A stretch of DNA of 64,000 nt from Pseudopedobacter sp965218985 (GTDB lineage Bacteria > Bacteroidota > Bacteroidia > Sphingobacteriales > Sphingobacteriaceae): positions 1,426,001 to 1,490,000 of the forward strand of contig CBDCMP010000007.1 in assembly GCA_965218985.1 (NCBI GenBank). Direction: 5' to 3'. Numbering within the stretch: position 1 is the stretch's first letter; each line of letters starts with the position of its first letter. The position numbers were made by a program, and so were the translations under genes. This document shows positions 8,401-16,229 of this stretch, one piece after another. The notes below the pieces were generated by a model. That model was not told the DNA's origin. It worked only from the letters and a program-made list of their open reading frames with translations, and did not search any database.

Positions 8401-9963
8401 TTAACTTTTTTTATACACTGCATCTGCACAAGCCTGCCCATCTATAGCAGCAGAAACAATGCCACCGGCAAAACCGGCCCCTTCTCCGCAAGGAAATAAC
8501 CCTCCGATCTGTGGATGCTCCAGTGTATCCTTATCTCTTGGAATTCTTATCGGAGAAGAAGTTCTTGATTCCACGCCTACCAAAACCGCTTCATTGGTGT
8601 AATAACCTGTGCTTCCAAAATGGGGAGGCATCTTCTTGCCAAACTCCAGAAGTGCTGCTTTCAAACGTTTAGCGATGAAAGCGGGTAAAATTTCATGCAG
8701 ATTGGCGGAGGTCAATCCTGGCAGGTAAGAATTTGCGGGTAGATCTGAAGAGACCTGCTGGCGGACAAAATCCACCATTCTTTGTGCTGGGGCCTTTAAA
8801 GCACCTCCACCTGCTTCATAAGCTTTGCGCTCTATTTCAGCCTGAAAATCCAGTAGTATAAAAGGATCCGCTTCATCTCCGGACACGTCTCCCACACCCA
8901 CCTGCACCACAGTTCCGGAATTCGCATAAGGATTATTTCTTTTGGAAGGGCTCCAGCCATTGACTACAATTTCCTCCTGCTCCGTAGAACAGGGAGCGAT
9001 GATACCTCCCGGGCACATGCAAAAGGAGAATACTCCCTTTTCCTGAATCTGTGCCACCAAACTGTAATAAGCCGGAGGCAAATTTTCATGCCTTGTTGTA
9101 CAATGGTATTGTGCCTGATCTATAATATATTGCGGATGCTCGATTCTCACGCCTAAAGCAAAAGATTTGGCTTCCAATAATATATTCTTTCTTCTTAAAA
9201 GATGATAAATATCTCTTGCGGAGTGACCTGTTGCCAATATGATTGCATCTGCGTCAAAAGTTCCTTTATTGGTGATGGCTGATTTAAACTGTTTATTCTT
9301 TATCTTCAAATCAGTTAATTTGGTGTCGAAAAGAACCTCTCCTCCAAAGTTTTGGATGGTTTCCCTGATGGCAGTGATGATTTGAGGCAGTTTGTTAGTC
9401 CCGATATGTGGACGGGCATCCACCAGGATATCCTCCGTAGCCCCGTGTTGCACTAGGATTTGTAGCATTTTATTCACATCGCCTCTTTTATCAGAACGGG
9501 TGTACAGTTTACCATCAGAATAAGTTCCCGCACCGCCTTCGCCAAAGCAATAATTGGATTCGGGATTCACAAGTCCTTCTTTATTGATGACTGCCAAATC
9601 TCTCCGCCTTTCCTTCACCTCTTTTCCACGTTCCAATATGATCGGCTTCAACCCTAACTCTATTAAACGCAATGCGGCAAATAACCCGGCCGGGCCAGCA
9701 CCTATGATGATCACTTGTTTTGCATCTTTAACATGATGATATAGAGGATGGAATAGTGCTATTTTTGGTTCCTCATCAATATACAGCACCACTTTAATAC
9801 GATAAACCACCTGTCTGCCGCGGGCATCAATGGATCTTTTTCGGATATTAAAATGATTTAAACGATTGGCCTGAATCTGCTCTTGTTCGAGAATGGCTGC
9901 TCTAATCTTGTCGAGGTCGTGAATATCATCCGGATGGATGACCACTTCTATTTCTTTAAGCAT
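8401..9963 (-). CDS. NAD(P)/FAD-dependent dehydrogenase (COG2509-type)
   Basis: A 520-residue flavoprotein of the uncharacterised COG2509 dehydrogenase family. It has a short N-terminal ferredoxin-like region, then the FAD-binding GAGPAGLFAALRL with the acidic ERG turn, a Gly-rich TYSDGKLYTR region and the C-terminal GLFPCGEGAGFAGG flavin motif. The start was moved to 9963 from an upstream in-frame ATG at 9999: a TAnnTTTG promoter element lies at 9997-10004, and family members begin with an MLKE-like N terminus. The physiological substrate is unknown. Confidence 0.9.
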   Translation of the reverse strand: MLKEIEVVIHPDDIHDLDKIRAAILEQEQIQANRLNHFNIRKRSIDARGRQVVYRIKVVLYIDEEPKIALFHPLYHHVKDAKQVIIIGAGPAGLFAALRLIELGLKPIILERGKEVKERRRDLAVINKEGLVNPESNYCFGEGGAGTYSDGKLYTRSDKRGDVNKMLQILVQHGATEDILVDARPHIGTNKLPQIITAIRETIQNFGGEVLFDTKLTDLKIKNKQFKSAITNKGTFDADAIILATGHSARDIYHLLRRKNILLEAKSFALGVRIEHPQYIIDQAQYHCTTRHENLPPAYYSLVAQIQEKGVFSFCMCPGGIIAPCSTEQEEIVVNGWSPSKRNNPYANSGTVVQVGVGDVSGDEADPFILLDFQAEIERKAYEAGGGALKAPAQRMVDFVRQQVSSDLPANSYLPGLTSANLHEILPAFIAKRLKAALLEFGKKMPPHFGSTGYYTNEAVLVGVESRTSSPIRIPRDKDTLEHPQIGGLFPCGEGAGFAGGIVSAAIDGQACADAVYKKS

Positions 9964-9996
9964 GTTAATTTGTCGGGTTTTTATCCCGAATTGTAA

Positions 9997-10004
9997 CAAA
10001 GGTA
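9997..10004 (-). promoter_or_regulatory. Candidate -7 element for the FAD dehydrogenase gene
   Basis: Minus-strand bases TACCTTTG match TAnnTTTG exactly and lie 33 bases before the ATG at 9963. The position rules against the longer start at 9999. No good -33 box was seen at standard spacing. Confidence 0.4.
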
Positions 10005-10052
10005 TGAAAATTGAACTCTATATGTTATATTCAAAAAAGCAAAAAGACAAAC

Positions 10053-10634
10053 ATGAAAAAATTATTATTTGGCATCATCGCCATTTTTGCAGTGGCTTCC
10101 TTAAGCTCATGCGGATACAATAGCTCAGTTAAATTGGACGAGAAAGTGAAAGCACAATGGGGTGAGGTTCAAAATCAATATCAAAGAAGAGCTGATCTGA
10201 TCCCGAATCTGGTAAACACGGTAAAAGGTGCTGCCAACTTCGAAAAAGAGACTTTAACCCAAGTGATAGAGGCAAGGGCTAAGGCCACATCCGTACAGAT
10301 AGATCCTAATAAGTTAACTCCGGAGAACATCCAGAAATTTCAAGCCGCACAGGGAGAGGTGGGACAGGCTTTAGGAAGATTGATGGTGGTTTCCGAAAGA
10401 TATCCTGAACTGAAAGCAAATGCAAACTTCCAGGAATTGCAAGCTCAACTAGAGGGAACGGAAAACAGAATCACAGTGGCCAGGAGAGACTTTAATCAAG
10501 CGGTACAGGATTATAACACCAACATCAGAACCTTCCCTAATAACCTGTTCGCCGGAATGTTCGGTTTTCAACAAAAAGGTAGTTTTGCTGCCGAAGCGGG
10601 TGCAGATAAAGCTCCAACTGTTGATTTTAACTAA
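10053..10634 (+). CDS. lemA: LemA family lipoprotein
   Basis: A 193-residue LemA-family protein. Starting at 10053 gives a lipoprotein signal (MKKLLFGIIAIFAVASLSSC) with lipobox LSSC; the earlier in-frame ATG at 10011 would put a non-signal extension in front. The conserved LemA core is visible: VKAQWGEVQNQYQRRADLIP then the NLVNTVKGAANFEKETL helix and ENRITVARRDFNQAVQDYN. LemA proteins form a helical bundle of unknown function at the membrane. Two TPM-domain genes follow on the same strand, a LemA/TPM association seen in many bacteria and suggesting a shared envelope role. Confidence 0.95.
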   Translation: MKKLLFGIIAIFAVASLSSCGYNSSVKLDEKVKAQWGEVQNQYQRRADLIPNLVNTVKGAANFEKETLTQVIEARAKATSVQIDPNKLTPENIQKFQAAQGEVGQALGRLMVVSERYPELKANANFQELQAQLEGTENRITVARRDFNQAVQDYNTNIRTFPNNLFAGMFGFQQKGSFAAEAGADKAPTVDFN

Positions 10635-10639
10635 TTTTT

Positions 10640-10730
10640 GATACGAATTAGGCTAATTTCACTAATCTGGATAGAGGAGTTTAACACGGATTGCACAGAT
10701 TATAAGGATTAATAAAGGGTTGGAGAAGTT
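10640..10730. repeat. Degenerate AT-rich intergenic repeat-like tract
   Basis: The gap between lemA and the first TPM gene holds phrases such as ACACGGATTGCACAGATTA and ATACGAATTAGGCTAATTTC. From experience these resemble intergenic sequence that recurs in many Bacteroidota genomes. Only one copy is present in this window, so repeat status is inferred. Confidence 0.3.
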
Positions 10731-10753
10731 TAAAGAAAAAAACAATCAAAAAC

Positions 10754-11182
10754 ATGAGTTCATTGAATGATCAGGAGCAGGATAAGATTAAACAATCCAT
10801 AGAGTGGGCCGAGAAAGCCACTTCTGGCGAAGTGCGTGTTTGCGTGGAGAAGAAATGCAAAACCGATGCCTATGAAAGAGCAGTGGCATGTTTTTACGAT
10901 TTGAAGATGGAGAAAACTGCACTAAGAAACGGGGTGCTCATTTACGTAGCTTTGGAGGATAAGAAATTTGCGATCATTGGTGATGAAGGAATCAATAAGG
11001 TGATTCCGGATGATTTCTGGAAAAGCACCAAATCATTGATGTTGGATAGATTTAAAAGGAACGAGGTGGCCGAAGGCATCAGCGTGGGTGTTATTGAAGC
11101 AGGCAAACAGCTCAAGAAATATTTCCCTTATCAAAGCGATGACATCAACGAGTTACCGGATGACATCGTTTTCTTAAATTGA
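10754..11182 (+). CDS. TPM domain protein (cytoplasmic type)
   Basis: The 142-residue protein is a single TPM_phosphatase domain without a signal peptide. Typical pieces are IKQSIEWAEKATSGEVRVCVEK at the start, NGVLIYVALEDKKFAIIGDEGI in the middle and VGVIEAGKQLKKYFP at the end. The domain occurs in YgcG-like envelope proteins and in the plant TLP18.3 photosystem repair factor. It is the middle gene of lemA-TPM-TPM, with a 16-base gap to the next TPM gene, so the two are probably co-transcribed. No enzymatic activity can be asserted. Confidence 0.88.
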   Translation: MSSLNDQEQDKIKQSIEWAEKATSGEVRVCVEKKCKTDAYERAVACFYDLKMEKTALRNGVLIYVALEDKKFAIIGDEGINKVIPDDFWKSTKSLMLDRFKRNEVAEGISVGVIEAGKQLKKYFPYQSDDINELPDDIVFLN

Positions 11183-11198
11183 TTTTAGCCAGACTTAC

Positions 11199-11981
11199 AT
11201 GAAGAAGACGTTTTTAATTTTATGCTTAAGCATTTGCAGTTTCTTGGGCTATGCTCAAAACTTTCCTGAGAAACCCAACAAATTAGTCAATGATTACACC
11301 AACACGCTAAACAGTGCTCAGGTAGCCTCCTTAGAACAAAAATTGGTCGCTTTTGATGATTCCACCACCATTCAAGTTTCAGTGGTGCTGATTAAAACAT
11401 TAGATGGCTATGAGATCAACGATTATGGCTACCAACTTGGCCGAAAATGGGGAATTGGTGGCTCTGAGAAAAACACCGGAATTTTAGTGCTTGCCTCCAT
11501 TGGCGACAGACAAGTGACCATTCAAACCGGATACGGAATGGAAGGTGCTTTGCCGGATGCCATCGCTAAAAGAATCATTGAGAATGAAATCAAACCTCAT
11601 TTCAGAGAAGGGAATTATTATGCTGGACTTGATGCTGCAACAGATGCGATCATCAGTTACACCAAGGGAGAATATAAAAACGATCAGCCAAAAAATAAAA
11701 CAGCCAAAAAAAGTTTTCCTATTGGCCTGATAGTTCTCATCATTATCGGCATCATTTTCCTCATCAGCAGAGGCGGAAGAGGCGGCGGTGGAAGAAACGT
11801 GATCGGCGGAAGAGGCGGAGCCAATATTTTTTGGTGGTCGCTATTAGCCGGAATGGGAAATAGCGGACGAAGAGGTGGAGGATTTGGTGGAGGTGGCTTC
11901 GGCGGCGGTTCTTCAGGTGGCGGTTTCGGTGGGTTTGGAGGAGGAAGTTTCGGCGGTGGCGGAGCGAGCGGAAGCTGGTAG
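11199..11981 (+). CDS. TPM domain membrane protein, YgcG family
   Basis: A 260-residue exported protein with four parts: a signal peptide (cleavage near YAQ-NFPEKP), a TPM domain (about 25-150), one transmembrane helix (SFPIGLIVLIIIGIIFLIS) and a Gly/Ser-rich low-complexity tail of about 75 residues (GGGFGGGG repeats). This is the standard YgcG layout. The glycine-rich tail is encoded by repetitive GGCGGA-type sequence, which may be prone to length variation. Acts with LemA and the preceding TPM protein by genomic association; function unknown. Confidence 0.92.
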   Translation: MKKTFLILCLSICSFLGYAQNFPEKPNKLVNDYTNTLNSAQVASLEQKLVAFDDSTTIQVSVVLIKTLDGYEINDYGYQLGRKWGIGGSEKNTGILVLASIGDRQVTIQTGYGMEGALPDAIAKRIIENEIKPHFREGNYYAGLDAATDAIISYTKGEYKNDQPKNKTAKKSFPIGLIVLIIIGIIFLISRGGRGGGGRNVIGGRGGANIFWWSLLAGMGNSGRRGGGFGGGGFGGGSSGGGFGGFGGGSFGGGGASGSW

Positions 11982-12007
11982 GAACAGTTGACAGTTCTAA
12001 GTTACGA

Positions 12008-12028
12008 GTTGTAAGTTGTAAGTTGTAA
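12008..12028. repeat. Short tandem repeat (GTTGTAA x3)
   Basis: Three perfect head-to-tail copies of GTTGTAA, preceded by a related GTTACGA and followed by a partial copy GTTTGTAG. It lies just after the YgcG-like gene in noncoding DNA. Confidence 0.85.
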
Positions 12029-12051
12029 GTTTGTAGAATTATAATTTATGG

Positions 12052-12085
12052 AATCCCGGAAATGCTCCGGGATTTTCTATTTTTA
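12052..12085 (+). terminator. Rho-independent terminator after the TPM operon
   Basis: Arms AATCCCGGA (12052-12060) and TCCGGGATT (12066-12074) pair perfectly around a 5-base loop and are followed by a T-rich run. It ends the lemA-TPM-TPM transcription unit and separates it from the Nudix gene. Confidence 0.85.
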
Positions 12086-12089
12086 GCCT

Positions 12090-12641
12090 ATGAGTATAGA
12101 AAAATGGAAAACCTGTTCCTCTGAATATATCGTTAGAAAACCCTGGGCCACTTTACGTGTGGACGAATGTGAATTGCCTGATGGCCGAATCGCCAGTGAA
12201 TATTATGTGCTCGAATACCCGAATTGGGTAAATGTAGTCGCCATCACTGAAGATGAACAAGTGATTATGGTCAAGCAATATCGCCACAGCGGAGGCATCG
12301 TTTCCATCGAGATTCCCGGTGGCGTGATTGATGGCGATGAAACTCCCGAAGCTGCCGCCAAAAGAGAATTGCTGGAGGAGACGGGCTATTTATTTGAAGA
12401 TTTTGAGCTGGTCTCCACCATCTATCCTAACCCGGCCACATCCAACAATGTCACTTATTGTTACCTCGCCAAAGGCGGCGTTAAAGTGCAGGAGCAGGAT
12501 TTGGATGAACATGAAGATATCGAAGTTCTTTTTCATTCTATTGAAGAGGTGAAGCAATTGTTATTGAATAACGAGATTCCCCAGGCTTTACATGTCACTG
12601 GTTTGCTGTATGCTTTTTTGAAAATGGGGGTATTGAGCTAG
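12090..12641 (+). CDS. Nudix hydrolase (ADP-ribose pyrophosphatase-like)
   Basis: A 183-residue Nudix protein. The Nudix box is complete: Gly78, Glu84, Arg92-Glu93, Glu96-Glu97 and Gly99 (core RELLEETGY). The overall pattern, with VKQYRHSGG before the box and TIYPNPATSNN after it, is that of ADP-sugar pyrophosphatases, which cleave ADP-ribose and similar nucleotides in the cytoplasm. The gene has a single-gene setting between two terminator or hairpin regions. Substrate is inferred from family resemblance. Confidence 0.88.
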   Translation: MSIEKWKTCSSEYIVRKPWATLRVDECELPDGRIASEYYVLEYPNWVNVVAITEDEQVIMVKQYRHSGGIVSIEIPGGVIDGDETPEAAAKRELLEETGYLFEDFELVSTIYPNPATSNNVTYCYLAKGGVKVQEQDLDEHEDIEVLFHSIEEVKQLLLNNEIPQALHVTGLLYAFLKMGVLS

Positions 12642-12722
12642 GAGTTGAAAGTGGAGCGTTTAATGGTAAAGATTTAGAAAAGCAAGGTTCTGTTTTTCAT
12701 CGGTCGCGATAGTCCGGCTTTA

Positions 12723-12738
12723 CCTGTCTGCCGACAGG
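12723..12738. repeat. CCTGTC/GACAGG palindrome in a probable dispersed intergenic repeat
   Basis: CCTGTC-TGCC-GACAGG forms a 6-bp inverted repeat. It sits in a GC-richer noncoding tract (about 12685-12790) with CGGTCGCGATAGTCCGGC and CACTTCAATCCGGTT. A related sequence (GCCTGCC...GACAGACAGG) occurs near 45705. The context looks like a dispersed intergenic element; genome-wide copy number cannot be judged here. Confidence 0.5.
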
Positions 12739-12810
12739 CGTTGCAAGTCCTCGCTACGCTGTGGGCTTTTCACTTCAATCCGGTTTAGGTTTGTTTTGGT
12801 TATTGCAAGA

Positions 12811-12945
12811 TTGTTTCGGTCTGTGAGGCCACAGACCGAGGGATAAGACCAAAAAAGATGCCCCTTTACACCTGTTTAGATAGATGGAAACTTTGCAGGT
12901 TAACAACAGATTATTTCGGTCTGTGAGGACACAGACCGAGGGATA
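12811..12945. repeat. Two near-identical hairpin units spaced exactly 100 bp
   Basis: Unit 1 has arms TCGGTCTGTG (12816-12825) and CACAGACCGA (12830-12839) with loop AGGC. Unit 2 has the same arms at 12916-12925 and 12930-12939 with loop AGGA. The flanks are shared as well (TTT before and GGGATA after), so about 32 bases are conserved with one mismatch. The DNA between the units is not repeated. This looks like a pair of REP-like palindromic units in the 390-bp gap between the convergent Nudix and dnaA genes. Confidence 0.85.
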
Positions 12946-12979
12946 GAATTTATCTTAGCGATAAAAATTTATAAAAACA

Positions 12980-13012
12980 AAAATCCCGTTAAGGCGGACC
13001 TAACGGGATTTT
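12980..13012 (-). terminator. Rho-independent terminator of dnaA
   Basis: Twelve-base arms (12980-12991 and 13001-13012, core ATCCCGTTA/TAACGGGAT) enclose a 9-base loop. On the minus strand it is followed by a T-rich run, 20 bases past the dnaA stop. Confidence 0.9.
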
Positions 13013-13031
13013 CTTACATCAGAAAATTTGA

Positions 13032-14459
13032 TTAGCTCATTTTAAGCTTTTTCTGAATATCATTCACATACGCTTTAAATTTCTTATCGGTGTCTATCAA
13101 ATCCTCTACAGTTTGGCAGGCATAGATGACTGTGGAATGGTCGCGGCCACCAAAGAACGCCCCGATTGATTTTAAAGAAGTCTTGGTGTGGCTTTTGGCA
13201 AGGTACATAGAGATCTGACGAGCCTGCACAATTTCCCTTTTCCGGGTCTTGGATTTCACCATCTCCACCGGAACCTCAAAATACTCACATACCAATTTCT
13301 GAATATGCTCCATAGAGATTTCTTTGCTGGTGTTTTTTATGAAATTCTTTAACATCTGTTTAGCTAACGCTAAATCTATCTCTTTCTTGTTTAAAGTGGA
13401 TTGCGCCAGTAAAGAAACCATGGCCCCCTCCAGCTCTCTCACATTGTTATCGATATTGTTGGCCACGTATTCAATCACATCATTGGGCAATTCTATGCCG
13501 TCCTGGTACATCTTCTTTTTCAGGATGGCCATACGGGTTTCAATATCAGGAACAGATAAATCTGCTGACAACCCCCATTTGAACCTGGATAATAAACGCT
13601 CCTCCAAACCTGCCAAATCTTTAGGCGGTTTATCTGAAGTCAGGATTAATTGTTTACCCGATTGGTGCAAGTGATTGAAAATGTGGAAGAAGATATCCTG
13701 AGTCTTGTCTTTACCAGCGAAATTGTGCACATCATCCATGATGATGATATCCATAGCCTGGTAAAAGTTCACAAAATCATTAATGGTGTTGTTCTTTAAA
13801 GAATCCACAAACTGCTGGCAGAATTTTTCGCAGGACACATAGATCACCAGCTTATCAGGCATGGTTTTCTTAACCTCATTTCCGATAGCCTGCGCCAGAT
13901 GAGTTTTTCCTAATCCAACACCCCCATAAATCATCAAAGGATTGAAAGAGGTTCCTCCCGGTTTTGCGCCCACTGCATAACCTGCAGAACGGGCCAAACG
14001 GTTACAATCACCTTCAATGAAATTCTCAAAAGTATAATTAGGGTTCAATTGCGGATCAACCTGTAATTTCTTCAATCCCGGGATGACGAAAGGATTCTTG
14101 ATGTCCTTGTTCAAGGCCACCGGCATAGGGATGGATTGGTTCTTTCCTTCAGCTCCGTTTCCGCTTGAAGGAAGATTGGTGGTGTACGGTTTTTGAGAGG
14201 ATGATTTCTCCACTACAATATTGTACTCCAGCCTCCCGGTATCTCCTAACTGTTTTTTAATCGTTTTCCTTAAAAGGCCTACATAGTGTTCTTCAAGCCA
14301 TTCGTAAAAGAATAAACTTGGCACCTGAATGGTTAAAATGCTTTCCTCCAGCCTTAGTGGAATAATAGGCTCAAACCAGGTTTTAAAACTCTGGGTTGGA
14401 ATATTATCCTTTATGATTTGAAGACAGTTCTCCCATACATTGACACAAGTTTTTTCCAT
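13032..14459 (-). CDS. dnaA: Chromosomal replication initiator protein DnaA
   Basis: A 475-residue DnaA with all four domains: an N-terminal DnaB/self-assembly domain (about 1-85), a linker (86-140), the AAA+ domain with Walker A GGVGLGKT at 179-186 and Walker B IIIMDDVHNF, and the C-terminal DNA-binding domain ending in the signature GRDHSTVIYACQ. Length is normal for Bacteroidota. No cluster of TTATCCACA DnaA boxes is visible on either side, so there is no sequence evidence that oriC is here. The gene is flanked upstream by the split 5'-nucleotidase genes on the same strand and ends in a strong terminator. Confidence 0.98.
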   Translation of the reverse strand: MEKTCVNVWENCLQIIKDNIPTQSFKTWFEPIIPLRLEESILTIQVPSLFFYEWLEEHYVGLLRKTIKKQLGDTGRLEYNIVVEKSSSQKPYTTNLPSSGNGAEGKNQSIPMPVALNKDIKNPFVIPGLKKLQVDPQLNPNYTFENFIEGDCNRLARSAGYAVGAKPGGTSFNPLMIYGGVGLGKTHLAQAIGNEVKKTMPDKLVIYVSCEKFCQQFVDSLKNNTINDFVNFYQAMDIIIMDDVHNFAGKDKTQDIFFHIFNHLHQSGKQLILTSDKPPKDLAGLEERLLSRFKWGLSADLSVPDIETRMAILKKKMYQDGIELPNDVIEYVANNIDNNVRELEGAMVSLLAQSTLNKKEIDLALAKQMLKNFIKNTSKEISMEHIQKLVCEYFEVPVEMVKSKTRKREIVQARQISMYLAKSHTKTSLKSIGAFFGGRDHSTVIYACQTVEDLIDTDKKFKAYVNDIQKKLKMS

Positions 14460-14556
14460 ATTATTCTCTAATCTATTGATTTTAAATGCGATGAAAGTGG
14501 GTGAGGATACCGACTTTCGAGTATCGAAGATTCAAAAAAAAATCGGTTTAAAAAAG

Positions 14557-15507
14557 TTAAAAAATCAAATTATCATCAATAACCTCAATAGCAGAGGTAT
14601 AAGTTATTTTTTTGTTGTTATTTCTGGAAAAGGCGAAATCCACTCTTCCTAAATTGATCCCTGCAAAACCCACCTGGTTTACCAGTATTTCATTGCCGCT
14701 CTTATTTTTCATACTTACCGGAGCGTCTAAAAATGTGTGTGTATGGCCTCCAATGATTAAATCGGTATGATAAAGACGCTGTGCCAAAACTACATCAGAA
14801 ACCTTATTTCCCTCATACTTATAGCCCAGATGTGACAGACAGATCACGAGGTTGCACTTTTGATCTGATTTCAAAAAATGCTCCATCTCCAGTGCTTTTG
14901 CGATGGGATCAAGATATTTGGTGTCTCCATATTGCTGGGGATTCACCAAACCAGCCAGTTCAATCCCTATTCCATACACGCCCACCTTAATCCCATCTTT
15001 CTTGTAGATCTGGCAGGATTTAGCCTTTCCTTCCATGGCAGTGCCTTTGAAATCATAATTGGCGTTGAGGATGGGGAAATTGGCATGAGGCAATTGTTTG
15101 GCAAATCCCTCCACTCCGTTATCAAAATCATGGTTACCCATCATGGAGGCATCATAACCCATCATACTCATCATTTTGATCTCCAGCTCTCCACCCCAGT
15201 AATTGAAATAAGGAGTGCCCTGAAAGATATCTCCTGCATCCAATAACAACAGGTTCTTCTCCTCAGCCCTGATTTTATTGATCAATGCCGCCCTGGCAGC
15301 CACACCGCCTTTGCCCGCATTTCTCGACCCGTCCATCGGAAAAGGGTCAATCCTGCTGTGCACATCGTTGGTGTGTAGTATGGTGAGTTTAGTGAAATCT
15401 TCTTTAGCGAAAACGCTATCGGCCTTAAAACCTAAAGCCAATAAAGCAACTCCGGAGACAGAAGTTTTTAAAAAGCCTCTTCTATTTAATCTTGATTCTT
15501 CCATCAA
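14557..15507 (-). CDS. Tat-exported metallophosphatase (UshA-type 5'-nucleotidase catalytic half)
   Basis: A 316-residue calcineurin-like phosphoesterase. A twin-arginine signal (RRGFLK at 9-14, then a hydrophobic stretch) directs export of a folded protein. Metal ligands are visible at Asp48 and His50 (TNDVH), Asp90 and Asp93 (DAGDIF), GNHD at 124-127, and GGHTH near residue 250. Canonical UshA-type 5'-nucleotidases carry a C-terminal specificity domain in the same chain; here that domain is the product of the preceding gene, whose 3' end overlaps this gene's start by 26 bases. The two products are likely to act together on nucleotides in the periplasm. Confidence 0.9.
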   Translation of the reverse strand: MMEESRLNRRGFLKTSVSGVALLALGFKADSVFAKEDFTKLTILHTNDVHSRIDPFPMDGSRNAGKGGVAARAALINKIRAEEKNLLLLDAGDIFQGTPYFNYWGGELEIKMMSMMGYDASMMGNHDFDNGVEGFAKQLPHANFPILNANYDFKGTAMEGKAKSCQIYKKDGIKVGVYGIGIELAGLVNPQQYGDTKYLDPIAKALEMEHFLKSDQKCNLVICLSHLGYKYEGNKVSDVVLAQRLYHTDLIIGGHTHTFLDAPVSMKNKSGNEILVNQVGFAGINLGRVDFAFSRNNNKKITYTSAIEVIDDNLIF

Positions 15508-16219
15508 TAACTGGATTTAGTCTTTCACCGGATTTAGTTTTTTTTTCCAAGTACAGGAGAATCCCATCTCTGAGCTTATAAGTTAAATCTTTCCGCTCCA
15601 TCGCTTCACTGAATATCACGCCTCCATCTCCTCCATTGGCCATATAATCAGACGTAAGTACTGTATACGTTTTAGAGGCATCAAAAGGTTGCCCATCAAT
15701 GGTAATATCCACTGCTTTTTTCCCATCGATGGTAAACCTCGCTCCGGATATGGGATCGCCGCCAGATGTTGCAATGAAATCAAAAAATTTCTGGATGTCC
15801 TCTCCTTTGAATTTCACCGTTGCCAATGTATTCTCAAAAGGCATCAGCTCGAAAACCTTATACCTATAGATATTGCCCTCCGGCAGATTGATCCTTAATC
15901 CCCCGTAATTGGTGTAGGCGAAATCAAAAGCTATCCCCCAGTCTTTGGCACTGCTGTACATGGCATCAGCGAAGAAATCATTCAAAGTCCCTTCAGGTCT
16001 TTCCTTGGTAAGCTCCTTGGCAGAGACGGCCACCACATCATTCATGATGGAATCCAGCTGCACTTTGTAAGGTTGATAAAATGATAAAATTGATGAATCC
16101 TGAGGAGCATGCTCTGTGATGGGATAAAGTTGCTTGTTGGTGACTTGGCTGGTTTTGTATTTGGGGCTACAGGCGCCCATTGCCATAAGCAAAGCAGGAA
16201 GTGCTAATTTTAATTTCAT
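15482..16219 (-). CDS. 5'-nucleotidase C-terminal domain lipoprotein
   Basis: A 245-residue lipoprotein (signal MKLKLALPALLMAMGAC, lipobox MGAC) that consists of the 5_nucleotid_C domain. This is the half that binds the base in UshA-type enzymes: DFAYTNYGGLRINLPEG, FELMPFENTLATVKFKGEDI and TVLTSDYMANGGDGG are characteristic. The start at 16219 was chosen because it gives the lipoprotein signal; an ATG at 16249 would overlap the mutase gene. It precedes and overlaps the metallophosphatase gene, so the pair is a two-gene version of a normally single-chain enzyme. Confidence 0.9.
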   Translation of the reverse strand: MKLKLALPALLMAMGACSPKYKTSQVTNKQLYPITEHAPQDSSILSFYQPYKVQLDSIMNDVVAVSAKELTKERPEGTLNDFFADAMYSSAKDWGIAFDFAYTNYGGLRINLPEGNIYRYKVFELMPFENTLATVKFKGEDIQKFFDFIATSGGDPISGARFTIDGKKAVDITIDGQPFDASKTYTVLTSDYMANGGDGGVIFSEAMERKDLTYKLRDGILLYLEKKTKSGERLNPVIDGRIKIK

Positions 16220-16229
16220 GATATAGCGG

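Noticed and set aside
11800..11980. Tandem repeat array at the end of the TPM gene
   Set aside because: It is the coding sequence of the Gly-rich tail, a normal part of YgcG-family proteins, not a separate element.
13032..14600. Possible oriC near dnaA
   Set aside because: No cluster of TTATCCACA-like DnaA boxes or AT-rich unwinding repeats was visible on either side; a single TTATCCACA near 45924 lies inside tsaE.
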